In this document: one piece after another, positions 38,836 through 50,300 of the stretch
Position numbering within the stretch: position 1 is the first letter of the stretch
Layout: every line of letters begins with the position of its first letter
DNA from: Parietaria judaica
Taxonomy: Eukaryota > Streptophyta > Magnoliopsida > Rosales > Urticaceae
Direction: 5' to 3'
Assembly: GCA_954871525.1 (NCBI GenBank)
Contig: OX940864.1
Location: 29,925,001 to 29,989,000, forward strand
Length of the DNA: 64,000 bases
Notes under the pieces: generated by a model
The model's input: the letters and a program-made list of their open reading frames with translations, nothing else
What the model was told of the DNA's origin: nothing
The model's database searches: none
Program-made: the position numbers and the translations under genes

Positions 38836-39459
38836 CAGTAGAACCTCTATAAATTAATATTGTTGGACCGGCAAAAAATATTATCTTATCGGATTATTAA
38901 TTAACATATAAATTAATAATTTATTAATTTATACATTAATGAAGAAAAAAGTATTAATCATCTATAATTATATAAATATCTTTGCTAACAAAAAAGTATT
39001 TCAATTTATTATATCGAGAATATTAAAGTATCAATATTAAGAATATCAAGAGAGACTATTATGATTTAAAAATATTTTATTAGAGTACCAATGTCAGAAA
39101 TACTAAAGAGCCCAATGATATTAAAAATGAAGTTCAAGAATACATTAATTTCAAGAAGAAACAAATTACTATAGAATCATATTTTAAGAAGACTACATGA
39201 TTAGTGATGTAATGTTATCTTTTTATTTAATGTGATTTCATAGTTATTTATGTTATATTTTATTTATAGTGATTTTATAATTATTTATGTAATTTTTTTA
39301 CATTAAATTATTAATTTATATATCATTTGGGACCTATATACTTTCTAAAAATTAGCGAATTATTAATTTAGCTAGTTAGGCCCGAGTCGGGACCGGAGAA
39401 AAATATTATTTAATCGCGACTATTAGTTTATCGAGTATTAATTTATAGAGTTTCTCCAG
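38836..39459. mobile_element. Emigrant-like (pogo/mariner) element with TA duplication
   Basis: The left end CAGTAGAACCTCTATAAATT and right end TAATTTATAGAGTTTCTCCAG are inverted with a few mismatches, and TA flanks both (38834-38835, 39460-39461). Such ends match the Emigrant/Lemi1 pogo-like family. No transposase is present. A truncated relative lies at about 60180-60484, sharing the TTAGCTAGTTAGGCC and GTCGGGACCG phrases. Confidence 0.75.
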
Positions 39460-39461
39460 TA

Positions 39462-41459
39462 TGTAGAAGAAAAAAAATTCAAGAATAATCTCAAACAAAA
39501 TGATAAGTTTATAAAGAAATTTAATAATACAAAAATCTAGATTGCCATTCGATACAAAGTGATAAAGTTCAAGGTTTCGGTGATATTTCATTTTTTTTAT
39601 TTCATAGTATGTACTTAATCATTACTATTTTGAAAATATTTTTAACAATAATCCTAGAGAGACTCAAGACTCATGAACACCCAATATTCATGCTAAGTCA
39701 ATGATATTTTGTATTAATGCAATCATAATTAATGTGTAGGTTATTTAAATCAAGAAATTATGTCCCAATGAGACTATAATTCGACGAAATGCAATTATAT
39801 AAGAATAATTTAAATTAAAGACTCTCACCTAGCCTATAGAATAAAGATATGCTCACTAAAAATGGCCAAAACATCAACCTACAAAAAAAAAAAAAAAAAA
39901 AATCAATTAAGGGTGAAACATTTAATTAAGCAACATTACTTAATTGCGAGCATTTAATAAAATTCTATAATCCATTCTAATTTCTAAAGCTCTATAATTT
40001 AAAATTTTAAAAGCGCGTGATGAGCTGGCATATAATGGTCACACCTGACATAAAAGCCTTTCTATTTCTAGTTTCATGTAATTTTTTTTTGTAATTTTTT
40101 TTCCACGATCACCATTAAATAACTTCACATTATTGATATTTGGTTATTTTGCTTCATTATAGCCCTCTACTTTTAATATTCGCAAACATATACCATTTAG
40201 TTTCAAAAACAGATAAATTGTATCCTCTAATTGGAATTTGACCATAAAATTCTTACTTTTCCTTTTTTTTTTTTTAATTTCTTTATAATTCTAATTTTAA
40301 TTTGTAAAAAATGAAAAGCCAAATATAAATCCCTAAACCATTGTTTTCTCATGATCTTATCGTTTTCGCTCTCTCACTCTTGCCGAGTTTTAACGTTACA
40401 CTCTGTCAGCTCCTCAACGCCACAAGGTCATCATATTATATTCTAGTCATTGTCATTTATGGTCTCGCATCACATTTTCTTGTCTATGTATCCTGTTTCT
40501 CCTTGTATGTTTCATCATCATCTACTCGCCACCTCGTCGACTTCTCGTTCTTGGCTTGCGGTTTCGGAGCTCGTTATCTCTGTCATTTCTACTCTTGTTT
40601 GGAAGAGACAAGCCAACTTCGTTCATCTATCACAACGAAAAGGCCATTTCCGAAATTTTTAAATCTGAAAGCCTAAATATATGGTTTAAATAAAACCAAA
40701 AAACCGAATTGAGAGACCGCATAATAGAGTTCGGGTCCATAAAACAAGTTCATCGGTCCATTTGGACCGCATTGAGGCTTCGGTACCGAAACTCATTTAT
40801 ACCCAAGACCTTATTTAATGAATATTATTTTCTGTTTATTATGAATTATTATAGTAATTAGACAACTTCTATGATTAAATTTAACTTACTATATCTTCAA
40901 TTGTATATTTTATATATACTATGTCCTCATTCATGATTATCGAAATAATGCTCTGCTTTCTCGACTTTCTCTAAAGTATCGTGGTGTCACTTGTCGTCGG
41001 TTGGAGTTAACAATAAATGTCTTTTTATGCAATATTTTAACTAAAAATAAAGAGAATTATTTATAAATATAAAGTTTCAATGAGGTATATTTTTACTATA
41101 AATAAAAAGTTCAACCAATTCGAAAATCAATGTAGGACCGAATTTCGGTCCTAAACAGAGTTTTCGGTACAAACGGTTTTGAATCTATAAGAAGGATTTT
41201 AGGTTTTCAATTTTATGAAACAAAAACATAAGATCTATGTCATTTTTAGAAGTAAGATCAATAAATAAATAAATTTTATGGTACAGCCCTAGCTAAATGT
41301 ACATCTCTTGTAAAAAAGGTCCATAATGTTAATAACTCGAATTTATATGTCCCCATAAAAAAGCATAAAAAATCAACGTTGACTTGAATATAGAGGGAAA
41401 TAAAAAACCCCAAATATACTAAAGCCATATCCACGAAGCTGCGAAAACCAATCTTGTTC
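39462..41459. other. Intergenic and 5' flank of the natriuretic-peptide gene
   Basis: AT-rich, with a poly-A run at about 39883-39902. Less AT-rich frames at 40341-40676 have no recognisable domain. The last about 100 bp before 41460 contain TTGAATATAGAGG, a weak TATA candidate near 41387. Confidence 0.45.
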
Positions 41460-42945
41460 ATGGCGAAAACTCAACGAAGCAAAAATTCTCTCCCCATTTT
41501 ACCCTTCTTTCTTACCACCATTTCATGGCTTTTCTGTAAATCTCTCTCCGATGTTGGAACTTCTGCCCGATATTCACCTCCCTATTTACGTGAGTATTTC
41601 ATAAAATCACTATATATATATATATTTATATATATGTTGTATGAGCCCGAGAAACCGGATGCCGGTTCCGATTTTACCCCGAATATGAATTTACCGGTTC
41701 CGTTCTCTTTTTAATTTTACAATGATGTCGTGATCAGCGACGGCGTGCTACGGGATGGACTCGTCGCAGTTTCCGTCGAGCAACTTCTTTGCGGCGGGCG
41801 GCGAGGGGATTTGGGACAACGGGGCGTCGTGCGGGAGGCAGTATCAGGTGCGTTGCATCAGCGCTTACGACCCGGGGACATGCATCCCCGGCACGAGCAT
41901 TCTCGTGAAGATCGTCGACTACGCCACTGATCTCGTGTCGCGGCCAACGGCGCAAGCAACGACGTTGGTCCTCTCGCAGGCAGCGTTCGCAGAGATCGCC
42001 AATTCCAGCGCCGCCTCCATCAACATTGAATTCCAGCAGTGAGTTTTCTTGCTTTCACTCTAGTACTTCAATAATTGAGTACTTATGCCTTAATTTATTA
42101 TCTAAATTTGCCTATTTCTTGCATTCTTGTTCCAATTCCACTTTTATTTTCTTTATCTTTCAATTTAACCCATCGCGAATTATATTAAATATGACGTTTT
42201 GTGTAATTTTTTTTTTTATGTGATCCACTTCTTTTACAGTTAAACGGAAATAGTTTTATAGTTGATGAAATGTGAGTCAAACTGATACAATATGATAAAT
42301 TCCGAAGCAAAAATGAAGTAAAACAAATTTTTTTAGGGCAAACAAAGAAAATACGATATGTTTAAAAGTCAAATAATAATTAAAACTAAAAGGTTAGACA
42401 ATGCAACAAGTTAGGGAGTGTTAAGCAAAATGTTCGCATGGTTTAGTACCAGTGAGAATGAGGGATAATTATAATGAGTGATAACCTAATAATTAGCTTT
42501 TAATACTTTATAATAATATCACTAACGATTCTAATAACGACAAAACATACAAAATAAAACTTTATATACAGCAAAAGAATGTGCAAAGTTTTTATAATTT
42601 TGGTATAAAAAATAAAATTTTAAAAAATTAAATACAAACTTAAAATTTTGTAAAAAAATTAATAACTTAATAGGGAAAAATACAAAGATATGATATTATT
42701 AATGTCCATAATATTTCTTAAAGCTTAAGAAGCTAACTAAGATGTTACGTTAGAGGTAATGTGTAATACTGATTCTACAACTCAGATCTATATGAAGTCA
42801 ATTATTAAACGTGTAATTATCGTTTGTATTAGACTAGTAATTTCCTTTCGTAAGGAATTAAACAATACGTTTGACTGCTAATTTATTCGGTAAATTAATA
42901 TATGTTTAAATTTAATATCCTGTACTTATCATGTGCAGAGTGTGA
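41460..42945 (+). CDS. Plant natriuretic peptide / EG45-like domain secreted protein
   Basis: Exons 41460-41589, 41738-42038 and 42939-42945 give 145 aa. Residues 1-36 are a hydrophobic signal peptide (ILPFFLTTISWLFCKSLS). The mature part is a single double-psi beta-barrel domain related to expansin domain 1: PTACYGMDS, GEGIWDNGASCGRQYQVRC, PGTCIPGTSILVKIVDYA, then the C-terminal strand INIEFQQV. Six Cys occur in the mature region. These are hallmarks of PNP-A/EG45-like apoplastic proteins implicated in ion and water balance and defence (family knowledge). The last exon encodes only the final residue and the stop. If intron 2 is retained, a TGA at 42040 ends the protein just one residue earlier. 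No expansin cellulose-binding domain is present. Confidence 0.85.
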
Positions 42946-43149
42946 CGAAGACGAATTATTAGAGTTCAGAAGAAAATAGGGCGAAATTGTAATTACAGAG
43001 TTAATTTAATTTTCCTATAAAGAATGAGCTGTAAAATGTACGTCTTGTTTTGAATTTTGATGATGTGAGATTTCATTATAATAATTTATAAAAATGGTCA
43101 TAGCAAGCTGTCAATATGTTGTTGAATATTAAGAGGCTATTTTTCAAAT
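42946..43149. other. Probable 3' UTR of the natriuretic-peptide gene
   Basis: Short AT-rich stretch after the stop. It may include polyadenylation near 43080-43090 (TTATAATAATTTATAAAAATGG). No further gene. Confidence 0.4.
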
Positions 43150-44178
43150 TTTATGGCTGTGTTTGGTACATAACTTGAAAACAGTTTTTTAGTTTTTTAA
43201 CTTTTACAGTTATACTGGAAAAAATAAATGACTGTTTGGTGTGTAACTCATCAAATTGAACTCCAAAACATTTCAAGTTTTATTCTGTTTTTCTTAAGGA
43301 TTTTCAAATACAGATTTTTGTTGTTTTCTGTTTTTTTCACTCAATTTTTTCTTTCATCACTCCTTATTTCTATCGACTTCATTAAGAGTAAAATCCGAAC
43401 CGGGAACCGGGAAATAACTTCTTCTTTTTTCGTCTATGTTCCAAAAAATTGGGATTTTTTTTTTACCGATTTCGGTTTTAAAAGTGCTTGACTTAAAAAC
43501 CACATGTATTTTTGAAAACCAAAAATTAAAAACTACAAATAGTATAAAAATGACAATAAAAGTTTAAAGTACACTAAAAATGACATACTAAAAACTAAAA
43601 ACATGACATGTAGTTTAAAATCAGAACCGGTAACAAAAACCGGGGAATATTTGTTTAGGGCATCGTTTTCGGTTCTCAATTCTAAAAATGGGTACAGAGA
43701 AGTACCAGTTCTTGGGTTTAAATTAATTTTCTTGGATTTTTTTATAATAGATCCGATACCGGTACCGGAACAGAGAAAAAACCGGAAAACGGATACCAAA
43801 TTTGCACCTTTAAACTTCACCATTGAACCTTCAAAGTCTCGATGCATGTTAAAACTGATTATTTAGATTATATAATATAGCTTTGATATGTTAAACATGA
43901 TTGTATCTAATTTACACCGTAATATAATATTTATGTTATTGTATTATTAATGTAATAATATTTTTAAATTTTATTAATGTATTAAATATTTGATTTTTTA
44001 AGAAAAAATCGAATCGTATTCCAAACGGGTATTCTATTGTTTTATTTCTAAAAAATAAAAACAGAAATGTGTACCAAACAGTTATTTAAAAACATCTGCA
44101 AGAGTTTTTTACACTACAACTATAAAATTCTGAATAGAGAAAACAAAAACAGTTCGAGTTGTCTACCAAACGGCACCT
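43150..44178. mobile_element. TIR element with GTTTGGTA ends, interrupted
   Basis: The left GGCTGTGTTTGGTACATAAC and right end GTTGTCTACCAAACGGCACC are inverted relatives, with related inner stretches (AACAGTTTTT...ACTTTTACAGTTATA). They resemble Tourist/Harbinger-like ends. It is interrupted by a separate hAT-like insertion at 43383-43812. The right 150 bp recur at 54080-54245. No coding. Confidence 0.6.
43383..43812. mobile_element. Nested non-autonomous hAT-like element
   Basis: The right end TTTGCACCTTTA and left TAAGAGTAAAATCCG are imperfect inverted termini. The interior has AACCGGGAACCGGG and ACCGGTACCGGAAC motifs near its ends, as in the other hAT copies here. Flanks GACTTCAT (43375-43382) and AACTTCAC (43813-43820) share ACTTCA, a decayed 8-bp duplication. 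No transposase. Confidence 0.6.
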
Positions 44179-44473
44179 ATGTTTGTTTCTTTTCGACGTC
44201 TGGAATATTCTCAAGAAAATAATAAAAGCTGCTAACTTTTGCCATGTTCTTATCTATCAACCGAAAAATAGTAAATACATTAAATTATGTTTGTCACGTT
44301 GTTTGGTGATAGTTGTTGAATTTGGACTAGTCTAATTTCTCATATGATAAATCCATTATTAAAGTTCATGTAGGGAAATATAGTCTTTTTGAAGAGAAAA
44401 AAAAAATGTATGAATAATGTGATTTATTTAGACGTTATTCATTTTATCTTTACTTAAATTATTGATTTCTTGA
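44179..44473. other. AT-rich intergenic up to the retrotransposon breakpoint
   Basis: No gene. The retroelement coding sequence starts abruptly at about 44474, so the junction marks a deletion or truncation point. Confidence 0.5.
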
Positions 44474-46309
44474 CTTTTCACGTTTGACGGGTCAGCAACG
44501 GCACAAGGGTCAGGAGTAGGGATCAGGATCACCTCTCCAATGGAGGAAGTGGTGGAAAAGGCTTGCCGACTGGCCTACCGATCAACCAACAATGAAGCGG
44601 AATACGAGGCGCTCATCATCGGCATGCAGTCATCATTAGCCATGGGCGCCAGGAACCTGCACGCCTTTTCGGATTCCCAGTTGATTGTAAAACAGGTTAA
44701 CGGGGAATATGAGAAGAACGACGAGCGCATGGAAGCCTATGCGGGAGTCGTTGATGCTCTATCGAGAAAGTTTGATTTTTTCAGCCTGACACAGGTGACT
44801 CGAGGAGACAACTCGCACGCCGACGCCCTGGCAAGTTTGGGATCCACAACCGAGGTCGGGGAGTTAAGGGCAGTCACGGTTGAGACAGTGGAGGAGTCGA
44901 GCATCAAGAGGGAAGAAGGCCCGGCGAAAAAGAAAGTCAAAACAAACAAGGAGACGGTAACTGCCGAGCCCAATATCAACGAGATCGAAGACGACGGAGA
45001 TGAAGACGAGGAGCAAGGAGTTGTGGAGGACGACGGAGCAGAAGATTGGCGAACGCCCCTCAGGAATTATATCCTCGAAGTAACGCTGCCCGGAAACTCG
45101 CAGGAAGCAAGAAAGGTCAAAGCCAAGAGCTTGAGATATACCATTCTCGATGACAAGCTCTACCTGAGGAGCTTCGTCGGACCCTACCTAAGGTGCCTTG
45201 GCAAGCAAGAGGCCGGGTACGTAATGCGTGAAATCCACAGCGGGGAATGCGGGAACCACGCCAGCGGGCGCTCCTTGCTGAGAAAAGCTAAGCGACAAGG
45301 TTTCTTTTGGGAAACCATGGTCGCCGATTGTGCCAGCCACGCCAGGAAGTGCGAAAAATGTCAGCGACACGCCCCGGCGATCAACTGCCCTGCGGAAGAA
45401 CTCTCGGTGGTGTCAGTGCCCTATCCATTCATGAAGTGGTCTATGGACATCGTCGGCCCCATGCCCATCGGGTGGTGTCAGTGCCCTATCCATTCATGCG
45501 AAAAAAGATTCATGCTCGTCGTCACAGATTTCTTCACCAAATGGACAGAGGCCGAATCTTACGCCAATATTAAAGACTCCGATGTTGAGAGCTATGTTTG
45601 GAAGAACATAGTCACTCGCTTCGGATTGCCCAGAGAGATAATCACCGACAACGGGTCCCAATTCATCTCGAGGAGGTTCGGAGTTTTTTGCGAGCAGTGG
45701 AGGATAAAACTCAACACGTCAACGCCTCGGTACCCCCAGGGCAATGGGAACGCCGAGGCGGTCAACCGGACTATCGTGGACAACATCAAGAGACGTCTCG
45801 GCGAGAAGAAAGGGTTTTGGGCGGACGAGTTACCTGGAGTACTTTGGGCTTATCGCACAACACCCCACTCAGCAACCGGCGAGACCCCCTTTGCCCTTGC
45901 CTTCGGAGTTGAAGCCGTCATCCCCGCGGAAGTCGGAATCCCTAGCCTTCGACGAATGGTGGCTCCCGGCGACGAGGAGGCCAACGAAGAGAATCTCCTC
46001 CATCAGCTTGACCACGTCAGCAAAAGGCGCGAGCAAGCCGGCGCGCACATAGCCAACTACCAGAACATGATCGCTCGCCACTACAACAAAAAGGTTCGAT
46101 CAAGGAGATTTCATGTAGGGGAGATGGTCCTCCGACGAGTTTTCCAAAACACCGTCGAAATGAAATCCGGGAAATTAGGGCAAAGTTGGGAAGGCCCGTA
46201 CATCGTCACGAACATCGTCAGACCGGGAGTCTACGAGCTAAAGAATACCGAGGGCGCGAAGGTGATACGGAGCTGGAACGTAAAGCATTTAAAAAAATTC
46301 TACCAATAG
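44474..46309 (+). pseudogene. Partial pol: RNase H and integrase of a Tat-lineage element
   Basis: The frame is open from 44474 to the TAG at 46309 (about 611 codons). RNase H acidic residues appear in TFDGSATAQGSG, STNNEAEYEALI, HAFSDSQLIVKQV and NSHADALASL. A Glu/Asp-rich linker follows. Integrase has an HHCC finger (EIHSGECGNHASG ... ARKCEKCQ) and the core acids in LVVTDFFTKWTEAE, REIITDNGSQF and PQGNGNAEAVNRT. It ends VIRSWNVKHLKKFYQ. An internal 28-bp direct duplication (45406-45433 and 45471-45498) alters the residues after GPMPIG without breaking the frame. The upstream polyprotein is absent, so it cannot work alone. Confidence 0.85.
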
Positions 46310-46598
46310 CCCCGTAAGCCCATTTATTACCATTTCCATACTGGAATTTACGTTCTTACTGTAAGTGTTTATTTGATTATCTGGGGAAATTGTTTGGGAT
46401 TATACCTTTATTTAATCGATGTGGAGTACTCTTCCCTCACGAGCCGTACCCGAATGGGGACTCGACGGGTTTAATGAGGCTCGTCATTTCGGACATACTG
46501 GCGATCCCGGTATAAAATTAGTTTCTTCTTAAATCCGCAAAACAAGAAAAGATAAAAACGAGTCTAAAAATACAGGCAAGAAGGCCTTCGAAAAAGTT
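46310..46598. other. Non-coding spacer after pol
   Basis: Sequence between the integrase stop and the minisatellite; no ORF supported. Confidence 0.5.
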
Positions 46599-46800
46599 TA
46601 TCGGCGAGAGTGCCGAGCAAAAATTAAAAGAGGCGAGAGTGCCCATCGGTGAGAGTGCCGAGCAAAAATTAAAAGAGGCGAGAATGCCCATCGGCGAGAG
46701 TGCCGAGCAAAGATTAAAAGAGGCGAGAGTGCCCATCGGCGAGAGTGCCGAGAAAAAATTAAAGGAGGGAAGCTTGCCCATCGGCGAAAGCGCCGAGTAA
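46599..46800. repeat. 45-bp minisatellite, about 4.5 units
   Basis: Units of GGCGAGAGTGCCGAGCAAAA plus TTAAAAGAGGCGAGAGTGCCC, each starting CATCGGYGAG at 46644, 46689, 46734 and 46779, an exact 45-bp period. Further GGCGAGAGTGCC pieces are scattered to 47130. A period divisible by three keeps frames open on both strands, but no product is supported. Tandem repeats between pol and the 3' LTR are common in Tat elements. Confidence 0.85.
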
Positions 46801-47352
46801 AACAAATTATGGCAATAGTCCCGACGGGATCCTGGAAACTAGTCGGCTCGCACCCGATTAAGCCCCCGCCATGAATAGTAACTACGGCGAGAGTGCCGAG
46901 CAAAATAAAACAGGCGAGAGAGCCTAAGAAAAACTTGGCAAAATGCCTACGCATCCTGGCACTTACTCGGAGTCCCCGAGAAAAAGCCCAGCTATGCCCG
47001 TAAGATATTGGGATTCACTCGGTGTCACCAAGAAGTCACACCCACTGCTCACAACATAACAAAATATACACAAAATTACGGGCGAGAGTGCCTACGTAAA
47101 GCTGCTCGGTGTGAGGGCCGAGCAAAGCGTGAAATAAATATTGCCGATGAATGACTAAGCTTAACCCTTCTTCCTTTAAAAAAAAAAAGGGGGGGGGGAT
47201 ATACACTTATAAGCGATTATATAAAAAATGAAAGGAAAGGAGCAAAATAAAATTGTTTATTCAGTTGATTCAAAGCGTAGTCTACAAAAGAATACAGTAA
47301 GAATTATCTTTACAAAAGAATGTCTACAATAATTTCTACAAAAATTTTAAAT
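46801..47352. other. Retroelement spacer
   Basis: Scattered single copies of the 45-bp motif and a G9 run at about 47190. On the minus strand this is the 3' flank of the antisense gene. Confidence 0.5.
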
Positions 47353-50300
47353 CTATAACTGAGCTACGTCGCCGTCAACGAGGTATTGGCCGAGCACCGC
47401 ATCGGAAATTTCTCCTAGGAGAGTGTCGCAGCTACAACGAAGAACATCCTCAACTATCTCCTCCATAACGGCTAGGCGCGCGGGATCCTCGTCGGGAAAC
47501 TGCGCAATTAAGCTCAAAGAAGGCCTTGCAAAGCCGAGGAGCTCAGATTCTGGACGAACCTGAAAAGAGGAAATATAAGCACGACGTACAGCCAAAAGAT
47601 GAACAAGCTCAAGAAAAGTCGGACAAACCCAAAAAGGGTGAGGGGAGTTACAAGTTTCTAAGCTAAACTACCCCGTACCACGGCGCGAGGGGCGCAAGGG
47701 CAGAGTGGAGGAGAGGCGGGATCGCCGGCGGCTTTCTTCTCTAACCCAGCCAGCTCGGCCTGTAACTCCTTCTCCAGTTTTCGCCACGTTGGCAGCTCCT
47801 TCTGTCGGATCTCGCCAAGAGTTGAGCGACGGGGATACTTCTCGACAAGCCGAATACTCGCGAGGACACCGCCCAATGCGCGATTAACTCTGACAGACGC
47901 CTCGAGAGCGTCTAGTCTCCCGAAGGCGCGCGCCAGCTTGTCCGTCGCAGCAATGAAAACGCGCGTCCGAGCAAATTGCTCTTCGATCGCCTCGCCCTTT
48001 GCTGCATCACGGTCGTCGGTCAGTTTCTTCATCGCATCTCGGACCCGGAAAGAGATATGCTCTTCTTGACCGGGAGGCAAATCGATAGCCTCGGCAATCC
48101 GAGTAAGACGCCCGTCCAACTGCCTAAGTCGTTCCATGAGATCCTCCTCGCATCGACGATAACGTCCCCGCTCCTCGATGAGAGACTCCTCGGCAATAGC
48201 AAGAAGACGTCTGCTCTCATCGCGCTCGGCAGTACGCTCCTCAAGCTTCATCTCTGCATCCTTGCGAAGGGAAATTTCCTCCTCCAAGGATCCCCTCGCA
48301 AGATCAACCTCGGCCTGAGAAAAAGAACTTAAGGTACGGATATGAAAAAGATATAATAAAAAACGAGAAAGAAAATATAATATCGAGCCTTTATTCGAAG
48401 CTCCTCGGAAAGCTCTGCCCCGCGTCGACGAAAACGCTCCTGCTCTGCTCTGAGGAACTCTTCCCTGGCAGCCAAAGAACTCTTGTACTCCACGAGCTCG
48501 TCTTCAGCAACCCGACGCAGCGAGACTTCCAGCTCCATCGCGGCTCTGGCTTCGTCGAGGTCCGAGGAGAGTTCCGCGGCCCGTTCTCGGGATTCCCGCT
48601 CATTGCGACAAGAAATCTCGAGCTGACCTCGGAGAACTGCGAGCTGCTCATTTGCCGCCGAGGCTTCCCTCTCGGCCTTGATGACAGACTGCTTCTCGCA
48701 GACGATCATGTCATTGAATCGCGCCAGAGCCCGGAAGAAGAGCGCGGTACCCTCATGATACCCCTCAGTCTCATCGAGAGGTTCGTAGAGCTCTTGATCG
48801 CTCGTAGCTCCTAGGGTCAGACCCCTGCACGCCGCAGAAGAGTAAACCCCCCATTCCTCGGGAGGCCCACTCGGAGATGGCGTAGACGGGAAGCGATCTT
48901 GAAGCAGCGATCTCGAGGCAAACGCCTTGCCAGAGAACCACGAAGGGGAAGGTTGCACCGGGACGTCTGGAAGAGAAGACGTGCCCCGACGCGGAGAAAC
49001 AACACTCCCCGAAGGTGCTGCGAGAGTATCGGAGGGAGGAGCGAGAGAAACTTGAAAGTTGGCATCGCTGACCGGCTCAGAAACCGCCGCAGCTGCCAAA
49101 TCCCCCGAAACGCCAGCGATAGGAGCGACGGAAGAAGCCACCGGCTAGGAAGGCTCAGAAGGAGCAAACTCGAGAAGCAGACCCGTTTGCTGCCCCTCGG
49201 TTTGCTGCCCCTCGAGTCGAACGGGAGCTCCCTTCTGAACGGACCTTTGGTCGACAAGCTCGGAGGTCCCATCGTGGTCCCCTTCTTGCCGAACAGGCTC
49301 GATGAAATCTCCTCGCCCCGCTCCTTGCTCGGCAAGCTCGGAGGCTTCACCTGTACCTTTCATCGGCTCAACAAGCCCAGAAGCCTCTCCTTGTTTTCCT
49401 TCTTGCCCGATGGAGGTAACGTGTCCCCGATCCTCGGCAGATGTTGGTATTGCGGGTGCAAGGTCGACGGCGGATTCCCGCACAGCTCCGGCAGGAATCT
49501 CCCCAGATGGCGGAGGAGGAAGCTCTTGGCAGGGGACGCGATATTCCTCACAGTGAGAAGAGGCCTGCAGGGGGCCTGGATCTTCCTCAAGGCGAGGAGA
49601 AATTTGCTGCATTTCTCGAGGAGAGGCAGGTGGCACTACGGCGAGATCGTCGAAATGTTCGTCGAAGCCATCCTTTGCCCCCAAAGACGGTTCTCCTCCG
49701 CTCGGCGCATTCTCCGTCGCCTCGTTCCCACTCGGCGGCTCAAGGCCCGAGTTTTCCGTCGCAGCCTCTCGAGCAGGAGTAGCGGTTCGGCGCTCGGTGG
49801 TCGGAGCGGAAACCTTGACCCTCTTCACAGGAGGGGCGTCGGGTGTCTCTCCGGCTGGCCGTCTGCCCAAAGAAGTATCAGCTTGAGAAGACTCCTTCGA
49901 AGGACGAGGAGCAGACGAGCCCGTATCTCCTCGAGGAGACCTCGCCGGGGGACGATGAGTATCCAAAGAACGTGGGGGGTTGGGGTCCGACCTTAACTTC
50001 GAGCGCTGCTCGTCGCGAGTATCCTCGAGAGGCCTCTTGCCCGATGAATTACCCCCTCGAGGGGTAAGGCCCAAGGGGCGAGGAGCGTCTGATCGCACCT
50101 AAGAATCTGGCGATTCCTGGACGGTTTTCTCACCCCCGACGGGGATTTTCCTTTTCTTCTCGACGAGATCCAGCTTGGATCTCTTCTTCGTTTTTGGAGC
50201 AGTTTTCCTCCGCTCCACAAGAGACCCTTCTGGCACGGGCGTTCGAGAAAATCCCACCGGAAGAAGAGTATCTGGGGAAGGCCCGTGAACCCGGACCAAC

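Noticed and set aside
40341..40676. 111-codon hydrophobic plus-strand ORF
   Set aside because: No recognisable domain, no conserved residues and no splice or promoter context; probably chance.
41738..42042. Expansin gene
   Set aside because: The barrel domain is present but the C-terminal expansin domain is absent and the length fits PNP/EG45-like proteins.
46599..46800. CRISPR-like regular repeats
   Set aside because: The 45-bp units are contiguous with no spacers, in a plant retrotransposon; the 48-bp array at 51783-52071 is likewise a plain tandem repeat.
48899..49996. 365-codon plus-strand Arg-rich ORF
   Set aside because: It is the shadow of the GC-rich Ser/Pro/Arg-coding antisense gene; its composition is that of a complement frame and it matches no domain.
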